22,027 bases of DNA. It comes from Gnetum montanum (lineage: Eukaryota; Streptophyta; Gnetopsida; Gnetales; Gnetaceae). Positions 8,628 through 17,459 of this stretch are shown one piece after another (position 1 is the stretch's first letter; each line of letters begins with the position of its first letter). The translations under genes were made by a program, and so were the position numbers. Below the pieces are notes generated by a model. That model ran no database searches. It was not told the origin of the DNA and saw nothing but the letters and a program-made list of their open reading frames with translations. The DNA lies in contig MNCI01033545.1 of the NCBI GenBank assembly GCA_015680685.1, forward strand, positions 155,280 through 177,306. The letters are read 5' to 3'.

Positions 8628-10735
8628 ATGTCTTCTTATCACAGGTGCAATTAATATAAGTTGCTAGTGCCTCAAGAATGCAGGGTGGTATATACTCACC
8701 CAGATGAGTATGTGCTTGACTTCAACTTCATCCTGCATCAGGATGAACAGCTACGATGGTGATTTATGGAGGGCAACATTGCAATGCCTTCTAATCGATC
8801 TATGTCTGGGGTGCTACTCCAAACTCTTAGGAGGTTGGGCATCTAGGATCTTCAAGAAGAGTACGTTGTGCATGTTCATAACTATCAGGACTACTATCCC
8901 ACTTAAACACAACGTAAGAGAGATTGACACCAGGAGAAGCACCATGAGGCTATAAAGGGGAAATGGTTCATCAATCCCTTATTCTTGTTCAACCAAAATG
9001 ACAATGAGGATCCTCCCTCTTTAGGTTCTTAACATGAAGATTCTCCATCCCTTGATATTGGTGATGGAGGCTTGAACTTGAATCTGTAGTCCACTATGAA
9101 CAATTTAGGTTCAGGCAAAAGTGGGTGTCAAAGCAAGAGCTCGAGTAAGCATTAAGATGACAAGAAGCTGACGAACATGGCTGTGACAAGTATAGAGGAG
9201 GTGGTAAACACCATGGTGGTGGCAGTCCTCCTCCCTCTTCACCCTCTTCATTTGCATCTTCTTCTTCGTCTTCTAGTTCTGATAGATTCCACAAAAAGGA
9301 CAACCATGATGAAGGTGAACAACGAGACAATAATGATCGTTGGGCCTGCCATGAATTAAGGGGTAGTAGAGGACATCATAGGCATCAATGAAAAAATGAT
9401 GATGATGAGCCTTTGTTGGCAACTCAGAGTATACTGAATATTGCAAAGGCAATAAAAATTCTTACCAAGCATGTGAAAGATAGTCGTATCAAGCAACTCG
9501 ACATAAACAATATCCTTAGATTTGAGGAGGGATATAGCTCTAATCCTCAAACACATCTTCAAGTCTTCCATGATGCCCATGCCTTACAGAATATTGAAAA
9601 TGATTAGTAGAAAATCTATTTTTTAGGACACTCATCATGGAAGAAGAAAGTTGGTATTGGTCCTTGGAACTAGAATCCATCCACAGGTGGAGTACAATGC
9701 TAGAGTCATTTAATGATAAATATCAAATGTACTCTCGAATGTCTAATCTTAGAAGGTAGATCCAAGGATGGAAGCAACAAACACATAAACCCTTGGATGC
9801 CACCATGGATAGATATTATTCTCTCATACATCAATGCCTTGGACATGGTTATTCTCAGTAGAAACAACTTTGCCACATTATAGATGGAATCAAATCAGAA
9901 ACGATAAGAACTCTTGGGATCTATGTCCAAGGAAGACTTTTAAAACTTTGAGCCCATCAGATCCAAAGGTTAATAGAGTAGGTAGTAAAAGAAGAAGAAG
10001 ATTTGAGGAAATAAGAAAGTGCTAAAGAATATAACAAGGATCCTTCAATTAGATAAAGGGATGTTTGATTTTGAAACAACGAGAAGGAGTCACAACTTGA
10101 TGAGGTGGTGCAATGAAAAACCTTGCTAATCCAAAAATCTATTTCTAATATATCAACCAAGGTTGATAAATTATGGGACTCCTTGAAAGAAAAAGTCCAA
10201 CTTGCTCTAACAATTGTAGAAGAATCAAGAGAGCAAAGTAGTGATTGGGACTATAGCAGGCGGAAAGAAGCTAAACGTGCCTACCAAAGGGGTAAGGGCA
10301 AAGTTGCTGCAGTAGAAGAGGTTGTGGAGTCAAAATTAGATGGCAATAGTGGGCATGACATCTACTAATATGAACATCTTAAAGGATGTTTCCTTGTCGT
10401 TTCACACTTGTAGGAGTTTGGGATGTACGTGCTAAATCCTAAATTGGCAAGAAGGCAAGCACCCAGAAGATTACCTTATTCTCAAGGTAATTCAAGGTAG
10501 TTCCACCAGCAAAAACAAGCTTATTATCCAAGTGGAACTCCACCATAGCCATATGAGCAATACTAGCAATGGCAGCATTCACAATTGTGGGGGATGCCAT
10601 CACCAAAGTAGCAGTACCCTTACAATCAGCCAAATCCATATGAGTATTATGTTTAACAACCAATGTCTTTGCGTGAGTTTTCTATTCATGCTTTTTTTTT
10701 TTGCATTAGTATTACCCTCTAGAGTATTATAGAAC
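8628..10735 (+). pseudogene. Element 2 gag (broken)
   Basis: Gag forms the virus-like particle. The first ATG after the primer site that fits is at 8628. The reading passes through three frames (shifts near 9165 and 9640), with many TAG/TAA/TGA. The N-terminal part is acidic/Gln-rich. A linker with glycine/histidine and a run of serines follows at about 9205-9285 (SSFASSSSSSSSS). The capsid-like core is at about 9440-9940, with WYWSLELESIHRW and FNDKY, matching the W-x-x-L...W...F pattern of plant gag. Beyond is a helical stretch at 10123-10330 and a Gln/Tyr/Pro-rich tail at 10455-10665 (YPYNQPNPYEYY) where several stops stand where CAG or CAA would fit. I see no CCHC zinc knuckle. Confidence 0.75.
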
Positions 10736-10754
10736 TCATTCTCTGTCTACTAAA

Positions 10755-11866
10755 GGGGAAACCCCATATCCCTATCACCCTCCTCATCCTTTAACACATG
10801 CTCCTCCACCCTCAACCCAATTACCACTTGCTCCATCCATGCAAGGTGAGCTTCCAACCTAGCCGTAACAATGTAATTCTACCATGGCCATTAACTTATG
10901 GCTAGCTCCTCAACTGAGTGGTTTAGAATGAAGATCTCATAAAAAATCATTCTTTTAAACCAATAGCCCTACTAAACCCTCACCTACTTATGTGGTTGGT
11001 CACCCTGTATGTCCTTCATCCTCTACATCTATTTGTTTTGAAAGCCCTTCAAACTAAATGTCTCCCAAGATTCGTACAATTATGGTAATCCACATTGTAT
11101 TTGATTAAATTAAGGTTGACAACCTTCCTAGGAAAAGAGTTGATTTTGGAAGTCCTCTCATCTATTTGCATATTGCTAGGAATGAGCCATGCAAAGCTCT
11201 TCTTGACTTAGTATCTAGAGTTAATCTGATTTCTCATGAAATGTACAATGCCTAGAACATGCCTCCTCTTCAAAAGAGCAACATCCATTTAGAACTAGCA
11301 AATCAATCCATCATTGTTTCATTGGGACTAGTGGAAGATATTGTGACCATTGTTTATGGGTGGTCTTATCCTACCAATTTCCTAGTAGTCAAAGTTAACA
11401 ATTACAAGGGGGACTTCCCAATCATTATGGAAAGGGCATGATTGAGCACTCTTGATGCATGAATGAACATAAGAGATTTCTGCTTGGAAATTTCCAAGGA
11501 GAATGAATTTGAAAAGATCTAGAAGAAATGAGTTCCATGCATCATGTACATTGATACATGGTGCAATTGCATGCAAAGACTCTAGTCTGTGAAAAGAGCA
11601 TTCATTTCTACATGCAGGCAATGTGAAAATGAGGTAGATATTCAAAGATTCCTGTACATAGCAGCCACAAAATAGGAGGCCACCTAGTGGTTGACAACTA
11701 ATCTTGGAAACAACACACTTTGCATGGGACCTGGTGAGAGCTTGACATGTGTCTATGTTGAAGGCATGGATGAATTGGAGCAAGTTCATCACCAACTATC
11801 TAATGATGTAAATGATAACACCTATTGGAGAGAGTTAGAAATCCCTAAAATATTAAATAAGAGTTC
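10755..11866 (+). pseudogene. Element 2 gag tail, retropepsin and linker (broken)
   Basis: Frame 3 from 10755, paralogous to bases 1-1035 of element 1 (QLPLAPSMQGELPT against SLAPVMQGEIPT). Retropepsin motifs are SPLIYLHIA, LLDLVSRVNLIS, LELANQS, VEDI and PIIMERA. The active-site triplet is ruined: Asp-Leu-Val stands where element 1 has Asp-Ser-Gly, and the RAWL motif ends in a stop at 11439. Stops also occur at positions such as 11253 (TAG), again often in place of Trp or Gln. The Cys-containing linker (11560-11860) matches the linker of element 1. Near 11860 the frame shifts by one to that of the RT. Confidence 0.8.
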
Positions 11867-12678
11867 TTAGAGTTGAAAAATCTACCTATTAGCATGAAGT
11901 ATCCATTCTTGAAAAGTGGCAAGTCGGTAATCATCAATGCCAATCTTGCTCCTAAACAAAAACAAATGCTATTGAGAGTGGTCAAGAAATGACCAAAAAC
12001 CTTTACTTGATCATATCTTGAACTCACAAGGATTGATCCAAAGATATGCTAGCATCGTATCTACATAGATTTGGCCATGAAGCCAAAGAGGCAGTGGAAA
12101 TAGTGGTTGAACCCCAAATTGAAGCAGATCATCAAAGAGAAAATTGAATAAGTCCTCAAGGTAGGGTTTATCTATCGCATTGTAGATAGTGTGTGGGTTA
12201 GCCCACTCGTCATTGTACTAAAAAAAGGTGGCATGTGGTAGGTTTGCATTGACTTTTGGCTATTGAATATGGTAACATTTGAAGAGCACTTTCCATTGCC
12301 ATTTGTGGACCAAGTGTTGGACACTATATTTAGGCATTGCTATTACAACTTTCTGGATGGTTATAGTGGCTATAACCAAATCTAGATCATGCTAGAGGAT
12401 CAGGCCAAAACAACATTCACGAGTCCCTCAACGACTTTTGCTTATTGAAAGATGCCTTTTGGTCTATGCAATGCTTTTGCAACATTCCAATGCTTGGTCT
12501 TGAGCATTTTTTAGCAACAAATCGGTTGCAGGGTGGAAGTCTTCATGGATGAGTTCTCCACTTATGGTGACACATTTGAGCAAGCCTTGGACTACTTATA
12601 GCAAGTGCTTAAAAGGTGTGTGGAGACGAATCTTCAACTTAATTACCATAAGAGCCATCTAATGGTCTAGGAGGGCAT
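11867..12678 (+). pseudogene. Element 2 reverse transcriptase, N-terminal two thirds (broken, then split)
   Basis: RT copies element RNA into DNA. One frame (frame 2) holds for 812 bp with no indel shift but eleven stops (11990, 12008, 12050, 12101, 12149, 12239, 12383, 12446, 12512, 12599, 12668). In order: pre-RT linker, IDPKIC, WVSPLVIVLKKGG, VCID, FPLPFVDQVLD, FLDGYSGYNQI (first catalytic Asp), TTFTSP, MPFGLCNAFATFQ, then VFMDEF at 12539-12556, where the second Asp of the usual F-M-D-D motif is Glu. The frame ends at GAG GGC ATT exactly where the LTR of element 3 begins, so the C-terminal edge (the part still seen in element 1 at 1135 onward) is displaced. Confidence 0.9.
12674..12678. 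repeat. Insertion point of element 3 (GGCAT)
   Basis: The RT frame of element 2 is interrupted here by TGAAACACC, the same start as at 17361. GGCAT would be the left target duplication; the right copy is expected past the end of element 3, which is itself interrupted, so it cannot be seen. Confidence 0.55.
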
Positions 12679-12728
12679 TGAAACACCACAAAATTTTAGG
12701 TCTTGGCATCTCGATTGCAAATTTAGCT

Positions 12729-12862
12729 AAGTGTCAAAACAGTGGCACTTTGCTAAAATTTTTCTAAGTGTTGAGTGTAGTAAGCTCCAATTGCCAGAAC
12801 AATGGCACTTTCTGCAAATTTTTCTAAGTGTCAAAACTTGGCAAATTTTTCTAAGTGTTGGT
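12729..12862 (+). repeat. Short degenerate repeats of the TTTTTCTAAGTGT type
   Basis: CTAAGTGT recurs at least four times, three of them preceded by AATTTTT, and with variants of AACAGTGGCACTTTGC between. The same unit is in the 17361-17459 LTR remnant. Confidence 0.7.
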
Positions 12863-12882
12863 GCTACGCTCTAGAGCGTAGC
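12863..12882. repeat. Perfect 20-bp palindrome GCTACGCTCTAGAGCGTAGC
   Basis: The 20 bases equal their own reverse complement. Related copies lie at 13151-13169 (one arm changed) and 13317-13334 (CTATGCTCTAGAGCATAG, again perfect). In the last copy both CpG sites have become TG and CA. Confidence 0.95.
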
Positions 12883-13345
12883 CAGCGTGACACAGGTTCA
12901 AGTGCCTAGTTTTGCCTAAGTGTTGGACAAGGATCTATTAAGCTAGCTTGACATAGAAGACACATTTGGCACATTTCCAAACTTTCAAGGCTACCTATCC
13001 TAATACACCCCAGAGCGTAGCTAGCATGCCATTAAGGAAGACTGAAAATTGCATCAAAATTTGGCTAAGAGTCCCTACTATGCACCCCAGTGTAGCCAGC
13101 GTAACCAATGTGAAACATCAAAATTTTTCAAATTTTCACTAAGTGTTATGTTACGCTCTAGAGCATAGCTAGCTTGACACTAGAGGAAAGCCTTTAACAC
13201 TCTCTAAAAGCCTCCAAAACTTGGCATTAGTGTTCGTCTTAACTCTAATGTTCCTCCGACAACCAAGATTTGCAATTTGCATTTTGTCTACACTCCTTAT
13301 TTGCCTCAAATTGTACCTATGCTCTAGAGCATAGCGAGCGTGAGC

Positions 13346-13576
13346 GTAGTAGCCAGCGTCCCATGTCCCACACGTAACACAAGACAAGTGTAGCAAGGGA
13401 CATCCTGTGTCCTGCATGTAACATGGGACAAGTGTTGTAGCCAGTGTTCCATGTCCTGTGAGTAACACGGGATGAATGTAGTAGCCAATGTTCCATGTCC
13501 TACATGTAACACAGGACGAGCATAGCAACCAGTGTCATGTGTCCCACATGTAACACAAGATGAGCGTAATGGCCAG
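13346..13576 (+). repeat. Five-unit tandem repeat of about 44 bp
   Basis: Units start near 13346, 13390, 13435, 13478 and 13521. The consensus is GTAGCCAGYGTYCCATGTCC followed by YACATGTAACACRRGACGAG. It lies within the LTR of element 3, and its lack of stops makes long minus-strand frames that are not genes. Confidence 0.9.
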
Positions 13577-13690
13577 AGTTAGAAAATTTTTGAAATTTTC
13601 TTGGTCACCTCCAGACTTAGAAAATTTTCTAAATTTTTCTTGTGGTCCCACCTATTGCACTACCATGTGGCACCTAATCTACATTTTTGA

Positions 13691-14505
13691 GCTGATAACA
13701 AGGACTTTGTAGCTACACTAACCCAGGTGAAACAAACACTCAAGAAAAAGAACACAATGTTGAGCTTGTGTGACCTAGTCATGACCTCATCTACTCACCA
13801 CCAAGCATTGGCCCAAATGTTGGCCTTCATTCATGTTACAGAGGACATCCTTGCAAATGAGGCATCCATCCATGCAACGATGTTGCTCTTTACACCACAA
13901 GAATCAGGTTCAACATCCCTAGCGTTTCACGATGATGCAATCAATGTCAACCTCGAACGAGGGGAGGTCACTATAGCTCCATTATCCATTAGCATACATC
14001 TTGGGCAGTGCATGATCTATAGAGTGCATGTTGATGATGGTGCAGCAACCAACATACTGTTGTACTTTTTCATCAACAAGCTAGTCTTGGTAGATGAATC
14101 AAGCCGACCAAAACCATGTGTCTAAAATCCTTCAACGAATCATGCATCGCTATCAAGGGTACAATCAACTTAGCCTTCGTGGTAGGAGAGGAATTCCCCA
14201 CCAGCACAGATTTCACTGTCGTAGAGGAGATGCCAGGCTTCAACCTAATCCTATGTAGGCCTTGGCTAGCTTAACTACAGGTAGTATCCTCTCCCATCCA
14301 CCAAGATATCCACCTTCCATATGAAGATGGTCAAGTTATGATCCATGGTGATAATGCCTCCTCTCTAGCTATCCACAACATAGACATGGCACAATTGTGA
14401 GAGGTGGATTTTCTTGGTGATGCACCTATGAAAACCAACGCAATGCCTAAGACTAACACGCTCAAACGAGTGGTTGAGGCCAACAACCTTCTAGAGGATC
14501 CTAAG
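13691..14505 (+). pseudogene. Element 3 Tat-like retropepsin region (frameshifted, interrupted by solo LTR D)
   Basis: The frame opens at 13691. A helical gag-end stretch (SLCDLVMTSSTHHQALAQML) precedes the protease. Its active site is VDDGAATNIL at 14032-14061, with Gly in the D-x-G position, a variant of the common D-N-G or D-T-G. A one-base shift between about 14100 and 14115, near an AAAA run, moves reading to frame 1, which continues with FNLILCRPWLA and VVSSPIHQDIHLP, typical of Tat-lineage proteases. Stops follow at 14272 (TAA) and 14398 (TGA). At 14505 the frame meets solo LTR D and appears to resume after the second CTAAG at 15455. Confidence 0.78.
14501..14505. repeat. Target-site duplication of solo LTR D, left copy (CTAAG)
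   Basis: CTAAG immediately precedes TGATGAG. An identical CTAAG follows the other LTR end at 15450-15454. Five bases is the usual duplication length for Ty3/gypsy integration. Confidence 0.9.
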
Positions 14506-14817
14506 TGATGAGTGGTGAGGTACCCCTACACTCAACCATACGAATACGAGCGTGCACGCGTGATTCGGTCGAACTCCGCAGACTAAATTCCTTACGCCAC
14601 AAGAAACACTTGGGGTTAATCGTTCGTTGTCTTCCCAGGCTTGCTTGTATGTGTCACGGTGTATGGTTAAGCAAGTCTGAGGTATGTGATTTTTTTGGTA
14701 TTTTTCAGTTTATCTCCTAAGCTATGAGGGAAAGGGTTGAGAAACTAACTAACTCTAACTAATGTCCTAAGTCNGAAGTGGTCGTACTGAGGCACCTATT
14801 TAGCTTAAGTGTGATAA

Positions 14818-15093
14818 GCAGCCGATTCCTTGGCTAGCCGTACACACCCGTGGATGCTCGTAGCCAAGTCGTACTTATCACACGTTCTAGCCTAGCGATG
14901 AGTAGCTGATTCCTTAACTAGCCATACACATTGGACTACCACTGGGATTACCAAGCGCAGATCTTGGAATACGCTACTGGGTTACCAAGCAGCCAATGCT
15001 TGTAGTTAAGTCGTACTCACGCATTGCAACGAGCAGTCGATTCCTTGATTAGCCGTACACATCCGTAGATGCTCGTAATCAAGTCGTACTTGT
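14818..15093 (-). repeat. Three tandem inverted repeats with compensatory arm changes in LTR D
   Basis: Unit 1: arms CTTGGCTA (14829-14836) and TAGCCAAG (14861-14868). Unit 2: CTTAACTA (14913-14920) and TAGTTAAG (15003-15010). Unit 3: CTTGATTA (15044-15051) and TAATCAAG (15076-15083). Every pair of arms is perfectly complementary although the arm sequences differ. Loops are 24 bases in units 1 and 3 (GCCGTACACAYCCGTRGATGCTCG) and 82 bases in unit 2, which has GGTTACCAAGC-type inserts. The array lies downstream of the TATA box, so it should be in the transcript. Confidence 0.85.
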
Positions 15094-15165
15094 GCGCACC
15101 AGGAAAACAATAAATAACAATAAAATAAAACCATGTACTGCAAGGTTTATCCAATCAAGTTCGTC

Positions 15166-15171
15166 TTTATT
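15166..15171 (-). terminator. Candidate polyadenylation signal AATAAA in LTR D
   Basis: AATAAA on the minus strand, 175 bp after the TATA box, the same spacing as in LTR C. Confidence 0.5.
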
Positions 15172-15338
15172 TCCGTACACAACTTGTGTTCAGGTTACAA
15201 AGTTTATCGAATAAAGAGCCGTTCACTCTAGGACTCCTACTGCGGGCACATGGGAAAAATTCTAACTTTGGAGTGTTCAAACTGCCAGAGCTTCGCTACT
15301 TCTAGCCAGGATTGGGAAATGAGGGGAGTGTCGCCTCT

Positions 15339-15346
15339 TATTTATA
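15339..15346 (-). promoter_or_regulatory. TATA box of LTR D (minus strand)
   Basis: TATTTATA reads TATAAATA on the minus strand, 103 bp from the U3 end. The palindromic GCGATATCGC cluster lies just upstream in transcription sense. Confidence 0.75.
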
Positions 15347-15361
15347 GATATGGCGGCGGAC

Positions 15362-15423
15362 TGCGATATCGCGTACGCGATATTGCAGGGAAAGACGCGA
15401 TATCGCATGGGATGCGATATCGC
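15362..15423. repeat. GCGATATCGC palindrome cluster in U3 of LTR D
   Basis: GCGATATCGC occurs perfectly at 15363-15372, 15397-15406 and 15414-15423. The last two form a larger inverted repeat, 12-base arms around GGG. The first forms a 26-bp palindrome (15362-15387) with one mismatched pair and an 18-bp perfect core (15366-15383). Confidence 0.95.
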
Positions 15424-15449
15424 GGCACTATGCATGTCGCGTCTCATCA

Positions 15450-15454
15450 CTAAG
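15450..15454. repeat. Target-site duplication of solo LTR D, right copy (CTAAG)
   Basis: Identical to 14501-14505. Removing the LTR and one copy rejoins the element 3 reading frame. Confidence 0.9.
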
Positions 15455-15628
15455 CCTTGCATACCCCCTAATCGATACTTGATTAGGAAGCAACTACGTG
15501 ACCAAGACTTTTCTGTGGCCAAAAACATGCTAAGCACCTACTCATCCCTTGCCTCCATTGGGCATGCATTTTTGGTTTTTGCTTGCATTGCATTTGTTCA
15601 TGCATTTACATTTCACTTGCTTGCCTAG
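15455..15628 (+). pseudogene. Element 3 coding remnant after solo LTR D
   Basis: When the LTR and one CTAAG are set aside, the frame ending LLEDPK continues as PCIPPNRYLIRKQLRDQDFS, then drifts into hydrophobic, probably non-coding sequence and stops at 15626. The first 30 or so codons look coding; after about 15545 the 'tgcattt/tttacat' character of the 3' region takes over. It has no motif that I can name. Confidence 0.5.
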
Positions 15629-17347
15629 TTTACACATTGCTTCGCTTTGTTTACACATTTCTACTTTGTTTATGCATCCATCCACTTAGCTTACACATTG
15701 CATTTAAAAAACATCAAGAACACATAAAAATAAAAAAAAATCATAAAACTACTACAACACATGGCCCAAAAAGGCCTTAAACTAGCCCACGATCTGGAAC
15801 GGCCTAAAACTCTTACTTTTTGCATTGCTTTCCTTTTATTTGTGCATTTTAACTCTATTTACAATAGGTGCCCCTTGATTTTGTTTTTCTAGTTGATTTT
15901 TGTAGAATCTTGCAGGCACACAACATGACTATGAATGCATAATTGCACCTCACACAAGCAAGGTAAGCACTCGATTGCCATGATGCAAAAATTGGCACAG
16001 ATAGTCTACTATGACTATAAACTGGCACAGATCATCCTTGGGTCATGACATTAAATTGGCACAACATCCACCATATGCTATGACGTTAAATTAGCACCCA
16101 GCAGTTTGCTAGGACTATAAACTAGCACATCATGGTATGCCAGGACCTTAAACTGGGTTGAAGATCTACCAGGACTTTCATTGCCTCCCACCATTTTGCT
16201 GATGTTTTGGAGCACCTGCCATTAGTCTGGCCTTTGGAGGACTCATAACATCATCACCGTGGAACTTTCACTGGCTTCCTGAGCACTTGCAACTAGCACA
16301 ACATTCAACACATTCGTAGCATCTTCACATCCATCACTTGCAGCATCTTCAATCTAGCATTTGCACTTGCATTTCACATTTTTTGGTTTTCTTGTCTTCT
16401 TAGAGTTGTGTTTGCAGGATGAAGCCTTAGAGACGATCGTGCAAAGATGCATCTCATCACAGTAGCAAGTCACCACATTGCTCCGATGTGCATGATTGGA
16501 CTAGTTAAGCCACTCAAGAATGCACATCCCCTTCATCCTATTATAGCCTACACACATCCACTCCTTCATCCTAATATCCTCTCATCCCCTACATACTCAT
16601 GATTTCACATCCCTCTGATGCATTCGTACTATGACGCACATGGCATTCTCTTCATGTTAACCGCTAAACCCATGATGGACATAATGTAACTCATCCCATG
16701 AGGAGCCTTTGTGGGCTGGTCAAAGCCCCAAACAAATGTAACACAACTCATCTTGAGGAGGAAACACTTGTCCTTCAGATGCAAGGCAGTTGCATTAAAG
16801 AAAAGTCCATCACCTCGATGGTCCACCCCTTGCAACTAGTATTTAGTAGTAAGTTGAACCTAATGGAGGTTCACCTCGTAGTAAAGCAAAGAAGAAAAAA
16901 GCAAAAAAAAATAAAAAATGAAAAAAGCAAAAAAAAAATGATGAAAAAAAGGAGAATGATGAAAAGCACATCCCCAAGTAAATTAACAATGTTGCAGCTT
17001 CGTAATGGGCCTAGCCTTAGATCAACGTTGACTCTTTCATAAGCACTCCAATGAGAGGTCAATGTTTCAGGGGAAAGCCACTTCATGCCATGATCATTGT
17101 CAACCATGCTGAATTTGCATCTTACATCATGATCCACTATTTGCATTTCATTTCCACTATTTAAATTTCATTTCCTTAGCATTGCCTATACCCCTTGTCC
17201 TTCAGCATACCCTTATTCTCTTAGCACTCTTGAGCATGGTGAAGCATCATCCAATTAGGTACCGACAAGCAATGTTGATGCCACATCTGCTGTGGTGTTT
17301 TGTAATTCTTTGTCAATGTCTCTCGGGCCACTCCGCCATACATCAAT
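15629..17347 (+). other. Element 3 non-coding 3' region
   Basis: About 1.7 kb with no credible gene. It holds pyrimidine-rich sequence (15545-15900), a six-unit repeat array (15994-16182), a C/A-rich stretch (16300-16620), and an A-rich tract (16886-16970) that gives a lysine-rich frame. RT and integrase expected in an autonomous Tat-like element are absent. Confidence 0.6.
15994..16182 (+). repeat. Six-unit degenerate tandem repeat of 28-35 bp
   Basis: Units start at 15994, 16024, 16058, 16093, 16124 and 16155. Each begins near GGCACA and ends near TGCTAGGACTATAAACT. Copies differ at many bases and vary in length, so this is an old array. Confidence 0.85.
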
Positions 17348-17356
17348 AAAAAGGGG
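17348..17356 (+). promoter_or_regulatory. Polypurine tract of element 3 (AAAAAGGGG)
   Basis: AAAAAGGGG followed by CCAT lies directly before TGAAACACC, the LTR start shared with 12679. That placement is expected for a plus-strand primer. Confidence 0.7.
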
Positions 17357-17360
17357 CCAT

Positions 17361-17459
17361 TGAAACACCACAAAATTTCAGGTCTTGACATTTCAACTGC
17401 AAATTTGGCTAAGTGTCAAAATAGTGGCACTTTGCCTAAAGTTTTCTAAGTGTCAAAAC
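17361..17459 (+). mobile_element. 3' LTR of element 3, first 99 bp only
   Basis: It matches 12679-12777 with mostly transitional differences, then is cut by a new TGAAACACC at 17460. AAAAC at 17455-17459 would be the left target duplication of element 4. Confidence 0.75.

Larger units (their letters stand above)
7601..12678 (+). mobile_element. Element 2: Athila-like Ty3/gypsy retrotransposon, 5' part, split by element 3
   Basis: The order is 5' LTR, primer site, a short leader (8493-8627), gag, retropepsin, linker and RT, all in plus orientation. It stops inside RT at 12678, where element 3 begins TGAAACACC. The rest, from the end of RT to the 3' LTR, must lie beyond the window if still present. 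It is the same family as element 1: protease and linker align along about 1.1 kb. Stops are frequent and frameshifts few. Confidence 0.85.
12679..13690 (+). mobile_element. 5' LTR of element 3, truncated, repeat-rich
   Basis: It starts TGAAACACC after the RT remnant. The first 200 bp contain several GCAAATTTTTCTAAGTGT units. Next come CTACGCT...AGCGTAG palindromes and a 44-bp repeat array. I see no TATA box, poly(A) signal or primer site before the protease frame opens at 13691, so a deletion probably joins mid-LTR to the internal region. Confidence 0.65.
14506..15449 (-). mobile_element. LTR D: solo LTR of the A/B/C family (944 bp)
   Basis: Flanked by CTAAG on both sides, with TGATGAG/CTCATCA ends and no internal region, this is a solo LTR left by recombination between the two LTRs of a full element. 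On the minus strand it has a palindromic U3, TATA box, AATAAA and the end block GGTTGAGTGTAGGGGTACCTCACC. It keeps far more CpG than A, B and C, so it is the youngest or least deaminated copy. Its R-U5 part holds three tandem inverted repeats with matching arm changes. An unresolved base is at 14774. Confidence 0.93.
12679..17459 (+). mobile_element. Element 3: Tat-like Ty3/gypsy deletion derivative, nested in element 2
   Basis: The two ends share the LTR start TGAAACACCACAAAATTTYAGGTCTTG (12679 and 17361). In the first 75 aligned bases I count seven differences, all transitions, so the insertion is old. Between them are a truncated 5' LTR, a Tat-like protease remnant and a long non-coding 3' region with polypurine tract. 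RT, RNase H and integrase are missing. The element is split by solo LTR D, and its 3' LTR is cut by element 4 after 99 bp. Confidence 0.75.

Noticed and set aside
8704-8955. 83-codon frame near the start of gag
   Set aside because: The adjacent frame starting at 8628 reads as gag-like sequence with in-frame stops; this one is a shadow.
13169-13528. 119-codon minus-strand open frame and the overlapping 62-codon frame
   Set aside because: They come from the 44-bp tandem repeats of the element 3 LTR, which lack stops in these frames. Cys/Gly/Thr-rich repetition mirrors the DNA repeat and no domain is visible.
13346-13576. Possible CRISPR-like array
   Set aside because: The units are contiguous degenerate tandem repeats without unique spacers, in a plant retrotransposon.
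15462-15468. TACCCCC right of LTR D, like the polypurine tract beside LTR B
   Set aside because: The perfect CTAAG duplication and the continuing protein frame show a solo LTR, so the tract match is probably chance.
16698-17042. Lysine-rich 114-codon frame
   Set aside because: An A-rich tract gives poly-Lys. There is no conserved motif and it lies in the element 3 non-coding 3' region.
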